A DNA stretch of 64,000 nt from Vombatus ursinus (Eukaryota > Chordata > Mammalia > Diprotodontia > Vombatidae), in the NCBI RefSeq assembly GCF_900497805.2, contig NW_020954557.1, forward strand, positions 35,433,869-35,497,868. The letters are read 5' to 3'. The notes under the pieces were generated by a model. The model did not search any database. It saw only the letters and a list, made by a program, of their open reading frames with translations, and had not been told where the DNA came from. Made by a program: the position numbers and the translations under genes. Numbering within the stretch: position 1 is the first letter of the stretch; each line of letters starts with the position of its first letter. This document shows positions 57,000 to 64,000 of this stretch, in pieces.

Positions 57000-58380
57000 T
57001 TACAAATATGGGCTAATGTGTTAGGCTGGCTGAATGTGACTATTTATAAATATGTTTTATACATTAACGTTGGCTTGTAAACTATGCTTAAAATTTGAAG
57101 TGCAGTAAAAAAATACATAATTATGCGTCTTAAGTTGCAGATTTTGTCTAAATAGATATGTACAATAATTTGTCTGCATATGTGTACCTATATGTTTACT
57201 ATGCAAAGATATGGTTGGTATTATTATATTTTTTTTAATGCTATGTGTAAGACTGTAACAGTAAATTTATTGATTTGTTCCTGCTATTCACCAGAAAATA
57301 TAAAATTAGAAAAGAAGATATCATGTATTTAACCATAATCAATTAAAAAACTTTTTCCAAGTACATTTATATACCATAAAATAAGTGTAGATAAGTATAA
57401 AAGCCAATTGTGTAGTAAACCTTTTTTCCTCCAGGTACATGATTAAAGAGTTTGGCTTAATACTATATGGCACTAGAACATTTAGTTCATACAGGGTCTT
57501 TAAATTTTCCTTTTAACTGTTTTACAGAAAATAAAGTTCCTACTTCCATCAGAATTTTTTTAAAAAGCTAAAATATCTGCATTAAAGTTGTAGGTCTAAT
57601 AAACCAAAAAGGACAGTTATCTCTAGTTCGATGTCTGCAAATGTTCTCAGAATAATCCCTTGTTGGGAAGTTGCTAGGAGAGTCAAGTTGCTAAGAGAGT
57701 CAGTGTACCTCATTGTTTCTTGCTTTTTATCAGGAAAATTGCAAAAGTAGACAGGCTAAAGCTATGAATATATTTGATATGTTATATAATTGTGAACCAT
57801 TTTGTTGGCATAGTTGTACTTGTCTGTGTTAGGAGATCCTCAGTTTTCCAGCTAGCAGTATTTAAATATAGCTGATTCTGTTACTTTTTATCCATGTTCG
57901 CACAGCTCTGCATATATAGCTTCTGTTTTCAGATTAAAAGGCTGTCCCACATTTGTTCTGGCCCATAATTTTTCTAATGTTTACTTTGGGTTTTAGTGAA
58001 TTGGGATTACTTTTCAATGAGAGAACAGAAATGCTGTAATGAATGGATAGCAGACATCAGCAAAAGTAGCTCTTGGACTTGTCAGAGTTCAGCTTTGAAT
58101 GTCTTCATTTCAGTGCAGACTTTGAGCTCAAAGCCTTGTGTTGTAAATAATGTGAAAAAAAAACTGGCCTAAGTTAAAAATGGCATATAAGCAACCAAAG
58201 TGTTTCTAAAATATTCCTTTTACCCAAACATATTTCATTGCCTAGGATTTATTTAACAAACATACTTTTAAATGAATAGATAAATTTAAATTAAATAAAT
58301 AAAAAAATAAATTTAAATAAAAATAACTTGTAGGTAACATTTATTCAGGTCTATTTGGCTACAAATGTTTCTTGAAACAA
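57000..58380. other. CWC22 intron 2 stretch without recognised repeats
   Basis: About 1.4 kb upstream of exon 3 shows no familiar transposon sequence, unlike most of this gene's introns. It is AT-rich, with A/T runs at 58260-58330. A conserved intronic element is possible but cannot be judged without alignment. Confidence 0.4.
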
Positions 58381-58423
58381 TTCTTACGTGTTTTATTTTT
58401 GTTTTTCCTTTTTCTCCTTAAAG

Positions 58424-58482
58424 CATAATTCTGGTCGTGAAAGAAGAGAGCTTTCTCAGAGGAGTTCTTCTCCAGAAGATAG
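58424..58482 (+). CDS. CWC22: CWC22 coding exon 3, residues 10-29 (part)
   Basis: The 59-base exon follows a strong polypyrimidine acceptor (CTCCTTAAAG) and precedes a weaker donor, GTATAA. It encodes HNSGRERRELSQRSSSPEDR with the last Arg codon split (AG|A) across the intron. The SSPEDR motif joins the next exon's YEEQERSPRD, matching the vertebrate N-terminus as I remember it. The start of the exon is more diverged from placental sequence than its end, as usual for this low-complexity RS/RE-type region. Reading past the donor gives an unrelated stretch that soon stops. Confidence 0.92.
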
Positions 58483-58649
58483 GTATAAACTTTATGTTCC
58501 AGACGCAGTTAAGATTCTGTCATCCAGAAATGTTAGAAATAGACTGCAGTTTCACAGTATATTATCTGCAGGTCTGGTCTCTGACCAACTGAGATGTGAA
58601 ACTGACTTCCAAAAAGTCCTCAGGTATTTCTGTAACTAAACCCTTAAGA

Positions 58650-59015
58650 TGTAAGGGGATTCTTAAGATGTACTGGCCTTATGAACTGACTGTCCCTCCT
58701 TCCTGGAATACTCTCCATCTTGTGCTCCAACTATTGACCTCCCTGGCATCCTTTAACTCCCAACTAAAATTCTACCTTCTATATGAAGCCTTTCTAATCC
58801 CTCTTAATTCCACTGCCTTCCATCTGTTAATTATTTCCTATTTATCCTACATATTGTTTGCTTTGTATATATTAGTTTGCCTGTTGTCTCCCTCATTAGG
58901 TTGTAAGCTCCTTGAATACAGGGCTATTTTTTTTGCTTCTTTTTTTGTGTCCCTGGCACTTAACATAGTGTCTGGCACATGGTAGGTGCTTAATAAATGT
59001 TTATTGATTGATTTT
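58650..59015 (+). mobile_element. L2-type LINE 3' end, intron 3
   Basis: 'cttcctggaatactctccatcttgtgctcc', 'tatgaagcctttctaatccctcttaattcc', 'taggttgtaagctccttgaatacaggg' and 'gtaggtgcttaataaatgtttattgattga' are a well-ordered L2 3' end. It begins ~170 bases after exon 3. Confidence 0.85.
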
Positions 59016-59629
59016 ATATGTAACTATAGTTTGTAATTGTTAGGTAAATGGTAATATTTACATGTCTCAACTAAACATTTTAATATGTCAACTAAATATT
59101 TGAAATTTTTCTCATTATGAAATGCTAGTGAAAAGAAATTAAGTGTAGAAAAGTTACTCTTTTCTCTATTGAGTAATCTACAACTGTCATTATAACATCA
59201 AAGCTGACGAAAGTACCTAAATATCCACCTTTTCTAGAACTGTATGACACAGTTTCATGATACAATATATGAATTACTTAAGTTAATAAATTGGATAACC
59301 ACACTGAAATTAGGTCATGATTTTGTTTATGTTGGGTTGAGTTGCGGCAAAGAGAATTAGGGAATAGACCATTACAGCAACTTGCTTCTTTTTTCTTTTT
59401 TTTTTCTTTTTCCTTTGAAAGTTGAACAATTCACCTGGCATCTAAACTATTGTGCTGGCAACTAGATACAAAATAAATCAACAAGGGTTGGTAGACCCTC
59501 TTTAGCACAGTGCCCTCCTAGAGAGAAAATTGAACTGTACATATCCAACCAAAGGCAAATTCAACTAGGACCAAAAACTTGGATCATTATGATTCACTAA
59601 GATTTGTGAAGACTTTGGGCCTTTGGGCA

Positions 59630-59745
59630 AGTAAGTTAACCTTGCTGGGCCTCAGTTGCCTCATATGTAAACTAAGAGAGTAGAGCAAGATGGCTCTTGA
59701 GATCCCTTCTTAGCACCTGATTTTTGAGCCTGTGATCCTGGGCAT
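59630..59745 (+). mobile_element. MIR-type fragment, intron 3
   Basis: 'gggcaagtaagttaaccttgctgggcctcagttgcctcatatgtaaac' followed by 'gatggctcttgagatcccttctta' is MIR. Confidence 0.7.
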
Positions 59746-59819
59746 AAGCCAAAAACTATTTCACGGCTCAGTGGATGAGCCCTTGCAGATTTAGCTGCCA
59801 GCATTTTTCAGTAACAGCC

Positions 59820-60260
59820 AGTCAGTCAATAAGCATTTATTGTAACCTACTCTGTGCCAGGCGTTGTGCGAAGTGCTAGGGAAACCAAAGGAGGCCAAAG
59901 AAAGTACCCGGGAGATAATGAGCAAATAAATGTGTACAAACAAGCTAAATGCAGGAGAAATACGAGATAATTAAAAGAGGAAAGACTTTAGAATTAAGAG
60001 GGGTTGGAGAAGATGGAATTTTAGTTGGAACTTGAAGCCAGAAGTCAAAGATGAGGAGGGAGAGCATTCCATGCATGAGGGACAGGTAGAGAAGATGCCC
60101 AGAGCTGAGAGCTGGAGTGTCTTGTTCATAGAACAACCAGGAGACCAGTGTCACTAGATCAAAGATGTGGCAGAGAGTGAGGTAAAAGAAAATTGAAAAA
60201 GTAGGTGTGTGTGGGGAGGAAGGGGAGGAGTGGCTAGGTTATAAAGGGTTTTGAATCCAC
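59820..60260 (-). mobile_element. L2-type LINE, minus strand, intron 3
   Basis: 'cagtcaataagcatttattgtaacctactctgtgccagg' and 'gagagcattccatgcatgagggacagg' are in antisense L2 order. It ends ~150 bases upstream of exon 4. Confidence 0.8.
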
Positions 60261-60406
60261 TGCTCCACTTCTGGTTTTCTGGATATGCTCAAAACTGATT
60301 TGTTCATATGGCTAACTGATAGGATTCTCAGCAATCAGTATTTAATACCACATTACTTTTTATCTTGTCATTTTGTCATTTTTGCTTTTTTTATTGGATT
60401 TCTTAG

Positions 60407-60508
60407 ATATGAAGAACAGGAGCGGTCTCCCCGAGACAGAGATTACAGCAGGTCAGATCAAGAATATTCAGGAAGAGGACATTCTAATGATAGTATCATG
60501 GAATCACG
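60407..60508 (+). CDS. CWC22: CWC22 coding exon 4, residues 29-63 (part)
   Basis: The exon follows TTTCTTAG (AG 60405-60406) and ends at a GTTAGT donor (60509). It encodes YEEQERSPRDRDYSRSDQEY then SGRGHSNDSIMES, with the flanking Arg codons split across introns. The Arg/Ser/Asp-rich make-up is typical of an unstructured nuclear splicing-factor N-terminus. From memory, placental proteins read RDRDYFDYSRSD here, so this copy appears three residues shorter at that point. The exon length of 102 bases is a multiple of three. Confidence 0.93.
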
Positions 60509-60844
60509 GTTAGTATTATAAAAAAAGGCGAAATTAACATTTGAATTTTCTTAACAGAAATCTAGGATTAGCTTCTTTAAGGCTGGATACCATGATGGGA
60601 GTAAACTTAAGACATTCAGTGTAGCACGAAATAGATTTTTCTTAAGCAGCTTTCTCCTTCAGCCTGCGAAAGTTAGAACAAAAGAGAGAGTTGCCATAGA
60701 ATTGGTGAGGAACAAATTTGCTCCCAGTTTTCAGAAAGAGACTTTGAACCCTAGGCTATCGAGCTCTTGAATCCAGGTGTACCTGACTCCAAAATCAACT
60801 TTCTCCACTGTTACATATTGCCTTCAGAATCCTAACTTCCTTTA

Positions 60845-61020
60845 AAGTTTTGTTTATACATCACCTTTTCAGTAAAACTGTTTATGATTTCTTCTTTTGA
60901 AATTGCTTTATATTTACTTATTTGTATAACATGTAAATTCTTTGAGATGGAAGCTGTTTTGTTTTTGTCTTTTTATGCCTCTAGTAAATGTTTAATAAGT
61001 GTTGAATTTAAATTGTAACT
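60845..61020 (+). mobile_element. short L2-type 3' end, intron 4
   Basis: 'cacctttt...aaattctttgagatggaagctg' and 'gtaaatgtttaataagtgttga' resemble a decayed L2 3' end. Confidence 0.5.
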
Positions 61021-61184
61021 TAAAGTGACAACCGAATATTTTAGATTGCTTCCAGAAGTGTTTCACAGGTTTTTTTAAGTGCATACACATACTTTAAACT
61101 ATGTTCATTTTTTTTTAAAAATATCTGCTTCATTACACCATTGTCCTGCCAAAAATACTTGAGACTCACCCTGTAATCTACCAT

Positions 61185-61770
61185 ATACAATTATTCATTA
61201 GCTTACTATGTGCCAGCACTGAACTGTGTTCTGGAGGTAGAAAGGCACAAATGAAACAGTTCTTACCTTCAAGAAGCATACTTTGTGTCTGGGTTAGGAG
61301 AGTAAGGGGTAGGCTTTTGAGAACACTAGCACCAGGGTAGGAGGGGAATTGGGATTGATCTTTTTTTATAAAGTAGCATATGAGTTCAGCCCCTCAGGAA
61401 ACTAGGGATTGTTAAACATGGAAGTGAGGAGTGAGTCCATCCTAGATATGGGGGACAGTCTGAACACAGGAATAGGCAGGAGAGATGAAAGTCATGTACA
61501 AAGAACAGCAGGTAAGCTTGTCTGACTGCAAGTAGAGTATGTGAAGGGGAGTTACATGCAGTGAGCAGGGAAAGACAGACTGGAACTAGATTGCAAAGAG
61601 CTTTAAATATCAAATAGAGAAAGCCTATAGAAATCCATTGGAGTTTCCTGAGCAGGGGCATTGCAGCTAAACCTTTGCAGCTGAATTCAGCAGCTGTGAG
61701 GAGTTTGGATTGGAGCACAGGAGGAGAAACTGAGGCAAGGAAATCAACTGGGAGGTTTTGTCAGTAGTCT
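61185..61770 (-). mobile_element. L2-type LINE, minus strand, intron 4
   Basis: 'cattagcttactatgtgccagcactg', 'ggaactagattgcaaagagctttaaatatcaaatag' and 'ccattggagtttcctgagcaggggcattg' follow the antisense L2 3' order. The frame at 61386-61718 is an L2 remnant. Confidence 0.75.
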
Positions 61771-61859
61771 GGGCACAAGGCCCAAACTCCCTGGGCTAGT
61801 TTTGAAGAGCTCATAATCTAGTTCCTTCCCACTTTTACAAAGTTCTCTCCTGTTAATGT

Positions 61860-61960
61860 TCTGCACAGAGCTTCTTAAACATTTTCCACTCGTGATCCTT
61901 TCAGCACTTCTTAAATTGTGGGTCATGACCCACAGTTCAAGAAGCACTGTACACAAATCT
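61860..61960. mobile_element. hAT-type MITE remnant with a perfect-centre palindrome
   Basis: 'cttcttaaacattttccactcgtgatcc' and 'cttcttaaattgtgggtcatgaccc' resemble ends of mammalian hAT-type non-autonomous elements. A 46-base palindrome without spacer spans 61903-61948 (19 of 23 pairs). Confidence 0.45.
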
Positions 61961-62028
61961 TTTATTCCACACATGCTCATGAATCTTCTTGCTCTCTCAA
62001 GAATAGACCATGCTGATTCATTTTTGTT

Positions 62029-62849
62029 CTTTGTCACCAAAGTAAAATAATATAGTCTGACTCTTTTTGCGCTGCTTGCTCATGATCCCAACCAATTACT
62101 TGAGTTTTAAACTCTTTGTTAAGGTAAGAGTCTGTTTCCAATGTGGAGAATGTACTGTCCCAAGCTTTGGGGGTTTGTACAGCTGTTTTCAGAGATACTT
62201 CTAGGGACCTGAAAAGTGTCAGTTCTTCCAAGATGCTATGATAAGGGGCGAGGTGTTTCCTCTCCACAGCCACAACAAGCTCTACCGCACCAACGTTCCT
62301 CCTCGCCCCAGGACCGCCCCTCAGAACTGTGACCCAGATTCAAGCATGGGCAAAGCAAGAGATTCCTGCCTCAGCCCTGGCAAAGAGATACTTGCAATCC
62401 TCCTCCGATCAGCCACTCGATTCCCCCTCAGTCTGTGGGCCGGAAGCTCAGAAGCCAGCCGCTGCCCTTGGGGTGGCTGAGATCTAGCTTCTTCTCTCAC
62501 CACAGTAACAGACTTTTCCCACTGACCTTCTAAGTTGTCTTTGGCGTTTGTGGGTTGAGAAGTCTGGAGACCACCACAGCTGCCCGTGATTCAGTCTTCT
62601 GAGGCCTGCTTCAGGGTTGCTGTGGCCTGCGTGCCCACGCCGAACTGCGCTCCTCTCCCAGCCTGGCGCAATATACCTTTTTGATCAGCCATCCAGGTTG
62701 TCTTGGGCTTGAAATTTGTTTTACTCTTTTTTTTGTGGGTTCTGCTGCTTTAGAATTTGTTTAGAGCCATTTTTTGTAGGTATTTGGAGGGGTTTGGGGG
62801 AGAGCTCTAGCAAGTCACTGCTTTCCCTCCGCCATCTTGGCTCTGCCCC
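62029..62849 (-). mobile_element. L1 5' end only (5'UTR and ORF1 start), antisense in CWC22 intron 4
   Basis: On the minus strand it starts GGGGGCAGAGCCAAGATGGC, a YY1-type element at an L1 5' end. It runs through the 5'UTR seen at 2272-2690 and reaches an ORF1 start MSKQRKKSQTILFYFGDKEQ, where it stops. It has no ORF2, 3'UTR or poly(A). Perfect 16-bp duplications CTGATTCATTTTTGTT flank it (62013-62028 and 62850-62865). On the element's strand the nick site reads ATT|AACA, close to the L1 endonuclease consensus. Confidence 0.85.
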
Positions 62850-63165
62850 CTGATTCATTTTTGTTAATGCTATTCTTCTCTGGTTTCTGCCCAAGAATAC
62901 TTGCCCCTTTGAAACTCTTGTAGCCACTTTTACTACTTACTTGGTGATGTGCAGCAGCACATTATGACATCTCTTGTATTTTTTCTCTAAACCTTTGTTT
63001 TTTGTGTGATTGTCTCCTCAGCCAGGTTCTGAGCTTCTTGAGAATAGCACCTGTATCATATTGTTTCTTGTGCCTTGCCCTGTCTAACAATTTAAATAGT
63101 GTTTTGTACATTGGAATTACTGAATGAATTGGATTTCTTTCCATTGTTTTCTTCATTCACAACAG

Positions 63166-63417
63166 AGGGAGAGATAGAGAAAAACGAAGGGAGAGAGAGA
63201 GAGAAAGAGATTCTGATCGGAGAAGGTGCAGAAAATCTCCTTCACCAGGCAGAAGAAGTACAGAAAGAGCAACAACTCAGAGCTCATCTGCTCAGGATGA
63301 GCCCCCGACAAAGAAGAAGAAGGACGACGTGGATCCACTCCTCACTCGCACGGGAGGTGCTTATATTCCTCCAGCAAAGCTCAGGATGATGCAGGAACAG
63401 ATTACAGATAAAAACAG
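63166..63417 (+). CDS. CWC22: CWC22 coding exon 5, residues 63 (part)-147 (part)
   Basis: The acceptor CATTCACAACAG (AG 63164-63165) is followed by an Arg/Glu repeat-like stretch ([20 protein letters not shown]). Next come an SPSPGRRS motif, the conserved SSSAQDEP, a Lys cluster (KKKK), and the strongly conserved [20 protein letters not shown]. This last motif immediately precedes the MIF4G domain in CWC22 orthologues. The donor GTACTT begins at 63418 and splits a Ser codon (AG|). The exon has 252 bases, again a multiple of three. The Lys/Arg clusters are plausible nuclear localisation signals. This is the exon that makes the identification firm. Confidence 0.96.
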
Positions 63418-64000
63418 GTACTTCATCATTACTAGATGTCCAGTTAGATAATGAGATTCTTACTGAGAAGGGTAAAAAAATCTAATACTTGGTACATGAG
63501 AGTTGACCCTATTTGTAGAGATCATATAGGTACAAAAGAGTTTTTGGGAAGAAGTGGTGATAGTCTTTAGAGAATTTTCCTTTGCTCCATTAGAAGACTG
63601 ACATTGACCCATCCCATCACTCCCCTTCTCTTGATAAGAAAGTAACAGACAATTTGAACAATGATTATATGACTTGTACTTTTTGTACCTTTATTATCCA
63701 GTCATTCTTTGGTATGTATTTAGTTGCTATATCCATACCTACTACAAGTGGTTGTGAACTTTTAGGAAAAATATCTGAATTTTGAAGGCAACCTGTGTAA
63801 GGGTGAGCCTGTGCATTCTGCATTCTAATTAGAATTGTAGATTTGTTTTTAGTGTTGAAAGGGAAAATATTCCAACCCAATGGCAATCTGATTTTATAGT
63901 AAAACATCACATTTGTAGATCTTGTCCTATCTCATCTTCCTATCACATCTTGTCAGAGAAGGTACAAGTTGGGTCACTGGAATAGAATCACACACATAGC
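63418..64000. other. start of CWC22 intron 5
   Basis: Sequence after the exon 5 donor GTACTT to the window edge. No exon or clear repeat was seen. Confidence 0.6.

Larger units (their letters stand above)
45480..64000 (+). other. CWC22: CWC22 gene, 5' portion (exons 1-5, gene continues past the window)
   Basis: CWC22 is a nuclear MIF4G/MA3-domain protein of the spliceosome. It binds eIF4A3 and directs it to exons, so that exon junction complexes form during splicing. The four coding exons seen here splice in one frame to a protein beginning MKSSVAHIK and reaching [17 protein letters not shown]...QITDKN, which I recognise from vertebrate CWC22. Only the Arg/Ser/Glu-rich N-terminal region is in the window; the MIF4G and MA3 domains must lie beyond 64000. 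The start of transcription is not visible directly, and 45480 is an estimate from promoter motifs. Introns 1-4 are about 10.1, 2.6, 1.9 and 2.7 kb, and are mostly L2, MIR, L1 and SINE sequence. Confidence 0.9.

Noticed and set aside
62238-62503. Overlapping frames on both strands
   Set aside because: They fall in the GC-richer L1 5'UTR insert, which has no coding role in L1.

Overview
The window reads as marsupial nuclear DNA. It is AT-rich and dense in old L2, MIR and CR1/L3-type repeats. On top of these lie two tRNA-derived SINE types and an L1 lineage whose sequences I associate from memory with marsupials. No bacterial, plasmid or phage feature is present, and the species cannot be fixed from the sequence alone.

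One host gene can be supported: the 5' part of CWC22, a spliceosome-associated factor that recruits eIF4A3 for exon junction complex deposition, on the + strand. A CpG-rich promoter and non-coding first exon lie near 45.4-45.53 kb. A ~10 kb first intron follows. Exon 2 (55624-55778) carries the start codon at 55752. Coding exons 3, 4 and 5 are at 58424-58482, 60407-60508 and 63166-63417. All GT/AG junctions keep one frame, giving 146 complete residues that end just before the MIF4G domain. The gene runs off the right edge.

The left ~45 kb appears intergenic and is built of transposable elements. These include opposing L1 5'UTR/ORF1 pieces (2.3-4.1 kb), a CR1/L3-type LINE (4.6-6 kb), long L2 tracts (7.1-7.9, 16.5-17.6 and 26.2-28.9 kb), an ORF1-only half-L1 (8.5-9.75 kb) and a diverged L1 (11.5-13.1 kb). 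There is also a fossil ERV with tRNA-Ile-type primer site whose ends look like a reverse-transcribed mRNA (21.4-23.8 kb), a nested L1-in-L1 (33-35 kb), and one nearly full-length L1 carrying two SINEs (36-42.6 kb).

The CWC22 introns hold an antisense L2 split by a solo LTR of the same ERV family, an antisense 5'-truncated L1, a ~170-bp-arm inverted repeat, and an antisense L1 5' end with clean target-site duplications but no 3' half and no poly(A).

No new multi-gene system was found. The most interesting signals are structural: atypical retrotransposition products, short-range inverted duplications, and the compact upstream-ORF and promoter architecture of CWC22. Repeat family names come from memory of consensus sequences; boundaries without a stated target-site duplication are good to about 10-50 bases.
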